Positions 50,417 through 58,518 of a stretch of DNA of 64,000 nucleotides are shown piece after piece. A program made the translations under genes and the position numbers. Every line of letters starts with the position of its first letter. Position 1 is the stretch's first letter. The notes below the pieces were generated by a model, which was given only the letters and a program-made list of their open reading frames with translations, was not told the origin of the DNA and did not search any database. The DNA lies in the NCBI GenBank assembly GCA_963788055.1, contig CAWBFA010000002.1, forward strand, positions 62,001 to 126,000, in the 5' to 3' direction. This DNA comes from JACCTU01 sp963788055 (lineage in GTDB: Bacteria; Actinomycetota; Thermoleophilia; Gaiellales; Gaiellaceae).

Positions 50417-50448
50417 GAGAGGGCGGCCGCCCGACCGGCCGCCCTCTC
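50417..50448. terminator. Perfect 12-bp hairpin upstream of glyS
   Basis: GAGAGGGCGGCC (50417-50428) and GGCCGCCCTCTC (50437-50448) with an 8-nt loop. It may end the two-component operon or lie in the glyS leader. No T-run on either side, so the class of element is uncertain. Confidence 0.5.
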
Positions 50449-50534
50449 CGCCGTACAGGAGGAGTGGTGAGACCCCTGAAGTGAAGCGCGCGTTCCTGAG
50501 AACCGCCTGAGGAAGAAACCAGAGGAGCTCCGTG

Positions 50535-50624
50535 AAATCGCTGCGGCAGCGGCCGCGAAGCGGCCGCCTTTAGGTACCAAGCGGTCGCGGATCCGCGGAA
50601 GCGGATTCGCGACTTGCGCCTCTA
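50535..50624 (-). repeat. Double-hairpin repeat, family 1, copy D (reverse)
   Basis: On the minus strand it begins at the histidine kinase TAG (50624-50622), then TCGCGAATCCGC / GCGGATCCGCGA, ACCTAAA, and GGCGGCCGC TTC GCGGCCGC, ending near CGCAGCGATTTC. Very close to copy B although 7 kb away and inverted in the chromosome. Confidence 0.85.
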
Positions 50625-51938
50625 GGGCGATGGGGAGAATCGGACCCGGAAGCGCGCGCCGCCGTCGGGCGCGTTCTCGGCGCTCACCGAGCCGCCGTGC
50701 TCCTCGACGACCTGACGCACGATCGCGAGCCCGAGCCCCGAGCCCGGAACTGCGCGCGCGGCCGGGGCGCGATAGAAGCGGTCGAATACGCGGTCGAGGT
50801 CTTCCGGGTCGATCCCGGGGCCGTGGTCACGCACCTGCAGCTCGCCGTCCTGGAGCTCGACGTCGACCTTCCCGCCGTCCGGGCTCCACTTGACGGCGTT
50901 CTCGAGCAGGTTCGCGATCGCGCGCTCGAGACGGCTCGGGACGCCCTCGATCGTCGTCGGCTCGAGGCGCATGACGAAGCCGACGCCGTTCGCGCTCCGG
51001 CGGGTCCGGTCGATCGCCGTTTCGACCACCTCGTCCAACTGCAAGGGCTCGGGCTGCAGGTGCTCTGTCCGAGAGAGGTCGAGGAGGTCGCCTAGCAGCT
51101 CGGTCAGCTCCTCGGCCTGGCTGCGGATCTCGGCGAGCATCCGGGTGCGCTCCTCCTCGGGAAGCCCCTCCGCGCGTTGCAGCACCTCGACGTTCGTCCG
51201 CAGGCTGGTGAGCGGGGTGCGGAGCTCGTGCGAGGCATCGGCGATCAGCTGCGCCTGCGAGCGAAGCGACTCGTCGAGCGCGCTGAGCATCGAGTTGAAA
51301 CTGTCCGCGAGACGCCCCAGCTCGTCCTTGCCGGGCGACTCGATCCTCTGGCTGAGGTCCCTCGTCGCCGTGACGTGCTCAGCGGTCTCGGTCAGCCGGC
51401 GGACCGGCGAGACGGCGGTACGTGAGACGAGGAGCCCGAGGAGCGCCGCGAGCGCGATGCCGCCCGCCGAGATGGCGGTGAGGAATCCGGCGAGGCGGTT
51501 CAGCGTCCGATCGACTTCGTCGAGCGGGCGGGCGATCTGAACGGCGATTCCGGGCGCGTACTGCACGGTGAGGATCCGGACGTGCGTGTCGGCGACGGTG
51601 GCGTCTTCGAAGAACGGGTCGCGCGTGCCGTCGGCGACCTGCCTGGCGCCCAGGGAGGGCAGCGGGATCTTCGCGTCGGGCAGGCGGTAGACGCCGCCGC
51701 TTGCCGTGACGAGCTGGGCGTAGCCGCCCGCGCCGCCGAGCAGCGGATCGGGGAGGCCGAAGTCGCCGAGCTCACCGCCGGCCGGAACCTGCACGTGCCG
51801 TGCGCGTGCCCGGAGCGCGTCGTCGATCGAGCCGCGCAACTGCGCGCGAACCAGCCCGTACGAGACGAGCGAGGCGACGACGATCGCCGCCGCCACGGCG
51901 ACGGCCGAGGCGAGGGCGAGGCGTGTGCGGAACGTCAC
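50622..51938 (-). CDS. Sensor histidine kinase, MprB-like
   Basis: A 438-residue membrane kinase. TM1 ~residues 8-30, an extracytoplasmic sensor (~31-148), TM2 ~150-172, HAMP (SRTAVSPVRRLTETAEHVT ...), the dimerisation helix with phospho-His237 in DASHELRTPLTSLRTNVEVL, then HATPase elements: NLLENAVKWSPDGG (N box), VRDHGPGIDPEDLDRVFDRFYRA (G1/F) and GSGLGLAIVRQVVEEHGG (G2). It overlaps the regulator gene by 4 nt. With a divergent HtrA protease it matches the MprAB-PepD layout known from mycobacteria, which senses envelope stress. The signal here is not known. Confidence 0.93.
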   Translation of the reverse strand: MTFRTRLALASAVAVAAAIVVASLVSYGLVRAQLRGSIDDALRARARHVQVPAGGELGDFGLPDPLLGGAGGYAQLVTASGGVYRLPDAKIPLPSLGARQVADGTRDPFFEDATVADTHVRILTVQYAPGIAVQIARPLDEVDRTLNRLAGFLTAISAGGIALAALLGLLVSRTAVSPVRRLTETAEHVTATRDLSQRIESPGKDELGRLADSFNSMLSALDESLRSQAQLIADASHELRTPLTSLRTNVEVLQRAEGLPEEERTRMLAEIRSQAEELTELLGDLLDLSRTEHLQPEPLQLDEVVETAIDRTRRSANGVGFVMRLEPTTIEGVPSRLERAIANLLENAVKWSPDGGKVDVELQDGELQVRDHGPGIDPEDLDRVFDRFYRAPAARAVPGSGLGLAIVRQVVEEHGGSVSAENAPDGGARFRVRFSPSP

Positions 51939-52606
51939 AGCTCGCGGAGAACGTAACCGACGCCGCGCACGGTGTGGATCAGGCGTGGCTCGCCTCCGGC
52001 CTCCAGCTTGCGGCGGAGGTAGCTGACGTAGACCTCGAGCGCGTTCGAGCGCGGCCCGAAGTCGTAGTCCCAGACCCGATCGAAGATCACGGAGCGGGTC
52101 AGCACCTGGCGCGGGTTGCGGAGGAACAGCTCGAGCAGGAGGAACTCGGTGCGAGTCAACTCGATCCGACGCTCGCCGCGGCGGACCTCACGGGTGCCGA
52201 GGTCGAGCGTGACATCGGCGAAGCGGAGGATGTCGCTCTCTGTGCTTCCCGCCCGTCGGAGGAGCGCGCGGAGCCGCGCATGCAGCTCTTCGAGCGCGAA
52301 CGGCTTCACCAGGTAGTCGTCCGCGCCGGCGTCCAACCCCGCAACGCGGTCGCCGACGGCATCGCGCGCGGTCAGCATCAGCACGGGCGTGTGGTCGTCG
52401 GCCGCGCGCAGGCGGCGGCAAACCTCGAGCCCGTCGACGTTCGGCATCAGCACGTCCAGCACCACCGCGTCGGGAGAGTGCAACGAGAGACGGTGAAGCG
52501 CCTCGGCGCCGTCGGCCGCGAGCTCGACGTCGTAGCCCTCCAACCTGAGGGCCCGTTCGAGCGCCGTGCGAACGGCCGGCTCGTCGTCCACGACGAGAAC
52601 GCGCAT
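51935..52606 (-). CDS. OmpR/MprA-like response regulator
   Basis: A 223-residue regulator. The receiver domain has MRVLVVDDEPAVRTALERAL, phospho-acceptor Asp51 in AVVLDVLMPNVDGLEV, MLTARD and LVKPFALEELHARLRALLRR. The C-terminal OmpR winged helix has RRIELTRTEFLLLELFLRNPRQVLTR and FGPRSNALEVYVSYLRRKLEAGGEPRLIHTVRGVGYVL. I start at ATG 52606; a TTG two codons upstream would add Met-Ser. Paired TCTCAG-type direct repeats lie in the short spacer between this gene and the HtrA gene, pointing both ways, so auto-regulation plus control of the protease is likely. Confidence 0.94.
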   Translation of the reverse strand: MRVLVVDDEPAVRTALERALRLEGYDVELAADGAEALHRLSLHSPDAVVLDVLMPNVDGLEVCRRLRAADDHTPVLMLTARDAVGDRVAGLDAGADDYLVKPFALEELHARLRALLRRAGSTESDILRFADVTLDLGTREVRRGERRIELTRTEFLLLELFLRNPRQVLTRSVIFDRVWDYDFGPRSNALEVYVSYLRRKLEAGGEPRLIHTVRGVGYVLREL

Positions 52607-52628
52607 GGACAAAGTGTTCCTACGGAAC

Positions 52629-52688
52629 CTGAGCGGCCGCTGAGAACCACTTAACCCCGCCTGAACAAGGCTCTCAGCCCGATCTCAG
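52629..52688. promoter_or_regulatory. Two outward-facing pairs of TCTCAG direct repeats
   Basis: On the plus strand TCTCAG occurs at 52672-52677 and 52683-52688, an 11-nt period. On the minus strand the complement of 52645-52640 is TCTCAG and of 52634-52629 is GCTCAG, again an 11-nt period. OmpR-family regulators bind tandem half-sites spaced about one helical turn, so these are candidate boxes for the adjacent regulator, one facing each gene. Confidence 0.6.
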
Positions 52689-52733
52689 GGCGAGCCGCTT
52701 CGATGGAGTCGTCACACTGACCCAGGAGGAACG

Positions 52734-53810
52734 ATGTTCCGAAAATTTCTCGTCTTCTTTCTCTCGATCGTCGCGGCGTCCGCGATCGGCGCCGGCGCGG
52801 GGATCGGGATCTGGGAGGCGACCGACGACGACGGCGCGACCGCGACCGCCGTGCAGACGGCACCGACACGGTCCGTCGCCGACGGCACGCAGCTGTCGGT
52901 CAACGAGATCTACGAGCAAGCGAAGGACGGGGTCGTCCTCGTCACCACCCAGACGACGGCGCAGGGCTCACCCCTCCTCCCGCCCGGTCAGGGTGGCGGC
53001 GGCGGTGCGACCGGCAGCGGCTTCGTGATCGACGATCAGGGCCACGTGCTGACGAACCAGCACGTCGTCGACAACGCGACCAGTGTCACCGTGCGTTTCC
53101 CCAACGGTGACGAGGTCGCCGCGAGGGTCGTCGGCGCGGACGCGTCGTCCGACGTCGCGGTCCTCGAGCTCGACAAAATCCCCAGCGGCGTCACGCCACT
53201 TGAGCTCGGCTCGTCCGAGTCGCTCGAGATCGGCGACCTCGTGGTCGCGATCGGCAGCCCGTTCGGGCTCGAGGGCACGGTCACGAGCGGCATCGTCAGC
53301 GCGCTGCACCGCGAGCTGACCGCACCCGACGGCTTCACGATCGACGGCGCGATCCAGACCGACGCCGCGATCAACCCCGGCAACAGCGGCGGTCCGCTGC
53401 TCGACGGCCAGGGCCGTGTCGTCGGGATCAACTCCCAGATCGCGTCCTCGTCGGGCGGCAACGAAGGCATCGGCTACGCCGTTCCGATCGAGACGGCGAA
53501 GGAAGTCGCGGACTCGCTGATCGCGGGCAGGACGATCGAGCGGCCGTTCCTCGGCGTGCGCCTCTCCGACGCCGACAACGGCGCGCAGGTCGTCGAGGTC
53601 ACGAACGGCAGCCCCGCAGACGACGCCGGCCTCCAGCAGGGCGACGTGATCACTGAGGTCGACGGCGACGAGATCGCGTCGGGTGACGACCTCCGTCGTG
53701 CCGTCGCAGCAGGCGAGCCGGGCGACGAGCTCGAGCTCACCATCCGACGAGACGGCGAGACCAAGACCGTGACGGCCACGCTCGGGAAACGACCCACCCA
53801 GAGCGACTAA
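52734..53810 (+). CDS. HtrA/DegP-like (PepD-type) serine protease
   Basis: A 358-residue membrane-anchored protease. N-terminal anchor (~1-26, KFLVFFLSIVAASAIGAGAGIGI), linker, trypsin-like domain with His110 (LTNQHVV), Asp140 (DASSDVAVLEL) and Ser218 (INPGNSGGPLLD), then one PDZ domain (~265-350: RPFLGVRLSDADNGAQVVEV ... GLQQGDVITEVDGDEI). It is extracytoplasmic protein quality control. A strong AGGAGGA Shine-Dalgarno precedes ATG 52734, unlike the leaderless genes nearby. Its divergent placement to the two-component pair suggests direct control by that system. Confidence 0.94.
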   Translation: MFRKFLVFFLSIVAASAIGAGAGIGIWEATDDDGATATAVQTAPTRSVADGTQLSVNEIYEQAKDGVVLVTTQTTAQGSPLLPPGQGGGGGATGSGFVIDDQGHVLTNQHVVDNATSVTVRFPNGDEVAARVVGADASSDVAVLELDKIPSGVTPLELGSSESLEIGDLVVAIGSPFGLEGTVTSGIVSALHRELTAPDGFTIDGAIQTDAAINPGNSGGPLLDGQGRVVGINSQIASSSGGNEGIGYAVPIETAKEVADSLIAGRTIERPFLGVRLSDADNGAQVVEVTNGSPADDAGLQQGDVITEVDGDEIASGDDLRRAVAAGEPGDELELTIRRDGETKTVTATLGKRPTQSD

Positions 53811-53818
53811 GCAGTCGT

Positions 53819-53824
53819 CACAAT
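53819..53824 (+). promoter_or_regulatory. Candidate -10-like CACAAT before the PPDK regulator gene
   Basis: CACAAT ends 6 nt before GTG 53831. It departs from TANNNT at the first base, so it is weaker than the other examples. Confidence 0.3.
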
Positions 53825-53830
53825 GGCCGC

Positions 53831-54664
53831 GTGGCCGTCGCTGCACCCGTGGAGCTCCACATCGTGTCGGACTCCACGGGAGAGACGGCCACGCGGCTCG
53901 TTCACGCGCTCGAGGCGCAGTTCCCCGACCAGACGTTCGAGGAGGTGCGCCACCCCCGAGTCGAGTCCGTCGAGGATCTCGAGCTCGCCGTGCGCCGCGC
54001 GCGCGGACGCCCCGCGGTCGTCTTCTACACGCTCGTCAAGCCGGAGCTGCGCGACGCGATGCGCCGCGCCTGCCGTCGCGCACGCGTCCACTACTGCGAC
54101 CTGCTCGGCCAGCCGATCGACGCAGTGTCACGCGTTGCTGGCGTCGAGGCGCAAGGCCGCGCCGGCGCGCGGGCGCCACTCGATGCGGGGTACTTTCGCC
54201 GGATCGAGGCGATCGAGTTCGCGGTGCGCTACGACGACGGGATCGGAGGCGGCCTCGACGAGGCGGACGTCGTGCTTGTCGGCGTCTCGCGAACGTCGAA
54301 GACGCCGCTGTCGATGTACCTCGGAAACCTCGGCTACAAGACGGCCAACGTCCCCATCGTCGCCGGGATCGAGCCACCGCCGGATCTCTTCAGGATCAAC
54401 CCGGTCAAGGTCGTCGGGCTGACGATCGACGCCGATCGGCTCGGCGAGATCCGTCAGGCGCGCGCGCGCAACTTCGGTGGAACGGCGCGCCAGTACTCCG
54501 AGCTCGTGCAGATCTACGAAGAGCTCGCGCAGGCCGAGGTCGTGCACCGCAAGCTCGGCTGCCCGGTGATCGACGTCTCGGAGCTCTCGATCGAGGAGAC
54601 CGCGCAGCGCGTGATCCGCACAGTGGAGCAGCGGACGCGCGACCTCCAGGAGGTGCGGGCGTGA
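53831..54664 (+). CDS. Pyruvate,phosphate dikinase regulatory protein (DUF299)
   Basis: Bifunctional ADP-dependent kinase and Pi-dependent phosphorylase that switches PPDK off and on by modifying a Thr next to its catalytic His. The 277-residue product shows VELHIVSDSTGETATRLVHALEAQF at the N terminus, the P-loop-like VLVGVSRTSKTPLSMYLGNLGYKTANVPIV near residue 150, FRINPVKVVGLTIDADRL, and VIDVSELSIEETAQRVI at the end. The same family includes the PEP synthase regulator, but the presence of ppdK 0.9 kb downstream settles the partner. GTG 53831 gives the standard N terminus. Confidence 0.93.
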   Translation: MAVAAPVELHIVSDSTGETATRLVHALEAQFPDQTFEEVRHPRVESVEDLELAVRRARGRPAVVFYTLVKPELRDAMRRACRRARVHYCDLLGQPIDAVSRVAGVEAQGRAGARAPLDAGYFRRIEAIEFAVRYDDGIGGGLDEADVVLVGVSRTSKTPLSMYLGNLGYKTANVPIVAGIEPPPDLFRINPVKVVGLTIDADRLGEIRQARARNFGGTARQYSELVQIYEELAQAEVVHRKLGCPVIDVSELSIEETAQRVIRTVEQRTRDLQEVRA

Positions 54665-54819
54665 CCGCCGATCTGCGCCGGCAAGGCCCCGTGCCACTTC
54701 GGTACTGGGCGCTCTGGTGGACCGCGCTCGGACTCGCTGCCGTCGTCTTCTACGTCCTACTGACGCCGCTCTGGGTGGGCATCAGGGTCGCAGGCTGGCT
54801 CGCCGCGAAGCGCGCATAG
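54661..54819 (+). CDS. Small single-pass membrane protein (52 aa)
   Basis: From GTG 54661, overlapping the TGA of the PPDK regulator (GTGA), to TAG 54819 there is a 52-residue frame. It has a polar basic start (TADLRRQGPVP), then a long hydrophobic, aromatic-rich stretch (LRYWALWWTALGLAAVVFYV and beyond, to VGIRVAGWLAA) and ends KRA. The coupled start and clean membrane-helix composition support a real gene. One or two membrane passes are possible. Being co-translated with the PPDK regulator, it may be linked to that function or simply be a hitch-hiker. No family recognised. Confidence 0.65.
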   Translation: MTADLRRQGPVPLRYWALWWTALGLAAVVFYVLLTPLWVGIRVAGWLAAKRA

Positions 54820-54836
54820 CGCCGTCTCGCCCGAGC

Positions 54837-55496
54837 TCACAGGAGGCGCGGCTCGATCGGCTTCTCCGACCCCGGCTCGACGCGATAGGCGCGGCCCTCC
54901 GCCCGTGTCGTGACGGCTTCGGCGAGCTCCGTGCCGGCAAAGTGGAGCGCGACGCCGTCGTCCGCAGCCCAGCCCGGGCGAAACCCGTCCCCGACGAGCT
55001 CTTGGTAGCGCGGGCGGCGCAGTTCCTCACCATCGTAGTGCGGGCACGCACTCCCTGGGAGGAAGCCGAGGCAGTCCATGGCCTCGAGTTGGGGCCCGAA
55101 CGAGTCCGTCACGCCTGCCTCGAACCAGCAGATCATCCCGGCGCTCCAGCCGTAGAGCACGACGCCCTGCTCCCAGGCCTCGCGGACGATCCGGTCGAAG
55201 CCGTGGGCGCGCCAGATCGCGAGCATGTTCGCGGTGTTGCCGCCGGGTACGAGGAGGACGTCCTGGGCGAGCGTGAACGCGCGGAGATCCGTCGGCGGCC
55301 AGGGGTTGAAGAGAAGCGTCGAGCACTCGGCCTTGTGGGCGAACGTCTCGTAGAAGACGACGAGCCCCGAGTCGGGCTCCATGCTCGCGGTCGGGACCGT
55401 GCAGACCCGCCGTCCGCCGGCGAGCCCGAGGACGTAGTCGTCGACGGGGGTGCCAAGCGTCCGCCCGCCGGCCGCCACGATGTGCTGAGCAGCCAC
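54837..55496 (-). CDS. Peptidase S51-like (dipeptidase E/cyanophycinase family)
   Basis: A 219-residue class I glutamine amidotransferase-fold peptidase. HIVAAGGRTLG at the N terminus, VCTVPTAS, LLVPGGNTANMLAIWRAHG, and the nucleophile elbow VVLYGWSAGMICWFEAG with Ser118 match the S51 family, followed by an acid region (CLGFLPGSACPHYDGE). Family enzymes cut Asp-Xaa dipeptides or cyanophycin; the substrate here is uncertain. GTG 55496 is divergent from ppdK and sits 8 nt from the AATATT hexamer that ppdK also faces. Confidence 0.85.
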   Translation of the reverse strand: MAAQHIVAAGGRTLGTPVDDYVLGLAGGRRVCTVPTASMEPDSGLVVFYETFAHKAECSTLLFNPWPPTDLRAFTLAQDVLLVPGGNTANMLAIWRAHGFDRIVREAWEQGVVLYGWSAGMICWFEAGVTDSFGPQLEAMDCLGFLPGSACPHYDGEELRRPRYQELVGDGFRPGWAADDGVALHFAGTELAEAVTTRAEGRAYRVEPGSEKPIEPRLL

Positions 55497-55504
55497 TTTG
55501 TGGG

Positions 55505-55510
55505 AATATT
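55505..55510. promoter_or_regulatory. Palindromic AATATT shared by ppdK and the S51 peptidase gene
   Basis: AATATT lies exactly 8 nt before the ppdK TTG (55519) on the plus strand and exactly 8 nt before the peptidase GTG (55496) on the minus strand. As a self-complementary -10-like hexamer it could start transcription both ways. Confidence 0.45.
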
Positions 55511-55518
55511 GGCCGCCC

Positions 55519-58116
55519 TTGACCGCCCCGCGCTACGTGTACGCGTTCGACGAGGCCGCTCCGGGCGGGCGTGAGCTGCTCGGCGGCAAGGGAATCGGGC
55601 TCGCGGAGATGACGGAGCTCGGGGTCCCGGTGCCCGGCGGCTTCACGATCACGACGGAGGCCTGTCGTGCGGCGATGGAGCTCGCCCGCATGCCGGAGGG
55701 GCTCGACGCAGAGATCGAGGAGCATGTCGCGCGACTCGAGGAGCGGGCAAGCAAGCGCTTCGGCGACCAGGAGGACCCGCTGCTCGTCTCGGTGCGGTCG
55801 GGCGCCGCCGTCTCGATGCCGGGGATGATGGACACGATCCTCAACCTCGGCCTGAACGACGTCGCGGTCGAAGGTCTTGCGCGGACGACAGGCAACCCGC
55901 GCTTCGCCCGGGACTCGTACCGCCGCCTGATCCAGATGTTCGGTGAGGTCGTCGAGGGCATCGACGGCCACCGCTTCGAGCAGTCGCTCGCCGACCTGAA
56001 GTCGAAGCGCCGCGTAGGGCACGACACCGACCTGACCGCCGACGACCTTGCGGAGCTGATCGAGACGTACAAGGCGATCTACCGCCAGAGCACCGGCGGT
56101 GACTTCCCCCAAGACGCCGGCGATCAGCTGCGGCGCGCCGTGAGCGCGGTCTTCGACTCGTGGGGGAATCCGCGCGCGCAGGTCTACAGGCGTGCGCACC
56201 GGATCCCCGAGACCCTGGGCACCGCGGTCAACATCGTCCAGATGGTGTTCGGCAACAAGGGCGAGGACTGCGGCACCGGCGTCTGCTTCACCCGCGACCC
56301 GTCCACGGGCGAGCAGGGGCTGTACGGCGAGTTCCTCGCGAATGCGCAAGGCGAGGACGTGGTGGCAGGCATCCGCACGCCCGAGCCGCTCGAGGCGATG
56401 CAGGCGCGCTTGCCCGAGGCGTTCGAGCAGCTGCTCGAAACGATGCGCCGCCTCGAGGAGCACTACCACGACATGCAGGACATCGAGTTCACCGTCGAGG
56501 AGGGGCGGCTCTTCCTGCTCCAGACACGCTCGGCGAAGCGCACCGCCGCGGCGGCACTGAAGGCGGCAGTCGACATGGTCGACGAGCGGCTGATCTCCCG
56601 CGAGGAGGCGATCGCGCGGATCGATCCCGCGCAGCTCGACCAGCTGCTCCACCCGATGCTCGACCCGAGCGAGCACTACGACGTCGCCGCGACCGGGCTG
56701 AACGCGAGCCCGGGCGCCGCGAGCGGCAAGGTCGTCTTCGACGCCGACACCGCCGCGGAGCGCGGCGAGCGCGAGGACGTCATCCTCGTGCGCTGGGAGA
56801 CGACGCCAGACGACATCCACGGGATGATCGCCGCGAAGGGGATCCTCACCGTCCACGGCGGCATGACCTCACACGCGGCGGTCGTTGCGCGGGGAATGGG
56901 AAAACCGTGCGTCGCGGGCTGCGAGGCGCTCACCATCGACGTGAAGGCAGGCGTCGCGCGGATCGGCGAGCGCGAGCTCCGCGAAGGTGACGAGCTGACG
57001 ATCGACGGCGGCACCGGACGCGTGATCGTGGGCTCGGTGCGCCTCGTGCCGCCGCAGATCAACGAGGACTTCCAGACCGTGCTCGGGTGGGCCGACGACG
57101 TGCGCCGACTGAAGGTGCGCGCGAACGCAGACACGCCGGAGGACGCGGCCCGCGCGCGCGAGTTCGGCGCGGAAGGGATCGGTCTCTGCCGCACAGAGCA
57201 CATGTTCTTCGGCGACGATCGGCTGCCCGTCGTGCAGGAGATGATCATGGCGCGCGACGAGCAGGGTCGCCGCGGCGCGCTCGACCGGCTGCTCCCGATG
57301 CAGCAGTCCGACTTCGAGGGGATCTTCGAGGCGATGGCCGGTCTTCCGGTCACGATCCGGCTGCTCGACCCGCCGCTGCACGAGTTCCTGCCGGCGCTCG
57401 ACGAGGCGCCGGAGGAAATGCGCGAACGGATCAAGCAGCTGCAGGAGTCGAACCCGATGCTCGGCACGCGCGGCTGCCGGATCGGACTGCAGTTTCCGGA
57501 GATCTACGAGATGCAGGTCCGCGCGATCGTCCGCGCCGCGCGAGCCGTGCGGGACCGCACCGGAGAGGCGCCGCTCGTCGAGATCATGCACCCGCTCGTC
57601 GGCTTCGCAGAAGAGCTTCGTCGGCTGCGCGAGCTGACCGTGGCGGTCGCGGCGGAGGAGAACGACGTCGAGTATCTCTGCGGCACGATGATCGAGCTGC
57701 CGCGCGCGTGCATCCGCGCGGACGAGATCGCCGAGCACGCCGACTTCTTCTCGTTCGGCACGAACGACCTGACGCAGACGGCACTCGGCTTCTCCCGCGA
57801 CGACGCGGAAGGAAAGTTCCTCACGCACTACCTCGAGAACGGTGTGCTCGAGCGCAACCCGTTCGAGACGCTCGACCAGACCGGCGTCGGAGATCTGATG
57901 CGGATCGCGGTCGAGCGCGGGCGCGGCGCGAAGGAGGACCTGAAGCTCGGGATCTGCGGCGAGCACGGAGGGGAGCCTGCGTCGATCGCCTTCTGCCACG
58001 AGCTCGGGCTCGACTACGTCTCCTGCTCTCCGTTCCGCGTACCGCTCGCGCGGCTTGCAGCTGCGCAGGCTGTGCTCGCAGCGCAGGGTGCGTCGTACGT
58101 CGCCGCGGGGGGCTGA
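55519..58116 (+). CDS. ppdK: Pyruvate, phosphate dikinase
   Basis: Reversible ATP + Pi + pyruvate to AMP + PPi + PEP. The 865-residue enzyme shows RYVYAFDEAAPGGRELLGGKGIGLAEM at the start, SVRSGAAVSMPGMMDTILNLGLND, the phospho-His domain GGMTSHAAVVARGMGKPCVAGC with His452 and the regulatory Thr450, the C-terminal TIM barrel (GIGLCRTEHMFFG, NPMLGTRGCRIGLQFPEIYEMQ, FSFGTNDLTQTALGFSRDD) and the final Cys in DYVSCSPFRVPLARLAAAQA. I chose TTG 55519 (LTAPRYVYAF) over TTG 55498 because it matches family N termini and the promoter geometry. The dedicated regulator lies upstream. Confidence 0.95.
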   Translation: MTAPRYVYAFDEAAPGGRELLGGKGIGLAEMTELGVPVPGGFTITTEACRAAMELARMPEGLDAEIEEHVARLEERASKRFGDQEDPLLVSVRSGAAVSMPGMMDTILNLGLNDVAVEGLARTTGNPRFARDSYRRLIQMFGEVVEGIDGHRFEQSLADLKSKRRVGHDTDLTADDLAELIETYKAIYRQSTGGDFPQDAGDQLRRAVSAVFDSWGNPRAQVYRRAHRIPETLGTAVNIVQMVFGNKGEDCGTGVCFTRDPSTGEQGLYGEFLANAQGEDVVAGIRTPEPLEAMQARLPEAFEQLLETMRRLEEHYHDMQDIEFTVEEGRLFLLQTRSAKRTAAAALKAAVDMVDERLISREEAIARIDPAQLDQLLHPMLDPSEHYDVAATGLNASPGAASGKVVFDADTAAERGEREDVILVRWETTPDDIHGMIAAKGILTVHGGMTSHAAVVARGMGKPCVAGCEALTIDVKAGVARIGERELREGDELTIDGGTGRVIVGSVRLVPPQINEDFQTVLGWADDVRRLKVRANADTPEDAARAREFGAEGIGLCRTEHMFFGDDRLPVVQEMIMARDEQGRRGALDRLLPMQQSDFEGIFEAMAGLPVTIRLLDPPLHEFLPALDEAPEEMRERIKQLQESNPMLGTRGCRIGLQFPEIYEMQVRAIVRAARAVRDRTGEAPLVEIMHPLVGFAEELRRLRELTVAVAAEENDVEYLCGTMIELPRACIRADEIAEHADFFSFGTNDLTQTALGFSRDDAEGKFLTHYLENGVLERNPFETLDQTGVGDLMRIAVERGRGAKEDLKLGICGEHGGEPASIAFCHELGLDYVSCSPFRVPLARLAAAQAVLAAQGASYVAAGG

Positions 58117-58517
58117 TGGAGACCATCGAGGCCGCCTGGCGCTGGCGCGACACCTGGCAGCGTGCGTGGGTGGCGCAGGACGTCGACGCGGTGCGTTCGC
58201 TCTACGGAGAGCACGCTGTCTTTCGCTCCCACCCGTTTCGCGATCCGCACCAGGGCTCGGAGGGAGCAGCGGCGTACGCGAGCTGGGCGTTCGCGTCAGA
58301 GGAGGCGCCGGCAGAGTGCCGCTTCGCCGCACCGGTCGTCGACGGCGACCGCGCGACGTGCGAGTACTGGGCGGTCGTCCGCTCCGAGGGACGCGAGCAG
58401 ACGATCGCAGGCGTCTCGGTGATTCGCTTCGGCGCCGACGGGCTCGTCGCGTCCCAGCGCGACTACTGGGCGGTCGAGGACGGCCGGAGGGATCCTCCGG
58501 ACGACTGGGGCCGCTAG
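58116..58517 (+). CDS. SnoaL-like/NTF2-fold protein
   Basis: A 133-residue alpha+beta cone: TIEAAWRWRDTWQRAWVAQDVDAVRSLYGEHAVFRSHPFRDPHQGSEGAAAYASWAF with the typical helix-helix-strand start, then CEYWAVVRSEGREQTIAGVSVIRFGADGLVASQRDYWAVEDG strands. NTF2-like proteins of this type are small hydrolases, isomerases or ligand-binding subunits; the pocket residues do not identify a substrate. ATG 58116 overlaps the ppdK stop by one base (TGATG), so the gene is co-translated with ppdK. Its TAG abuts a family 2 repeat. Confidence 0.82.
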   Translation: METIEAAWRWRDTWQRAWVAQDVDAVRSLYGEHAVFRSHPFRDPHQGSEGAAAYASWAFASEEAPAECRFAAPVVDGDRATCEYWAVVRSEGREQTIAGVSVIRFGADGLVASQRDYWAVEDGRRDPPDDWGR

Positions 58518-58518
58518 G

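Noticed and set aside
50391..50621. T-box or tRNA gene upstream of glyS
   Set aside because: No T-box consensus, no specifier-loop layout and no TTCRA-type T-loop were seen. The gap is explained by a 12-bp hairpin and the family 1 repeat.
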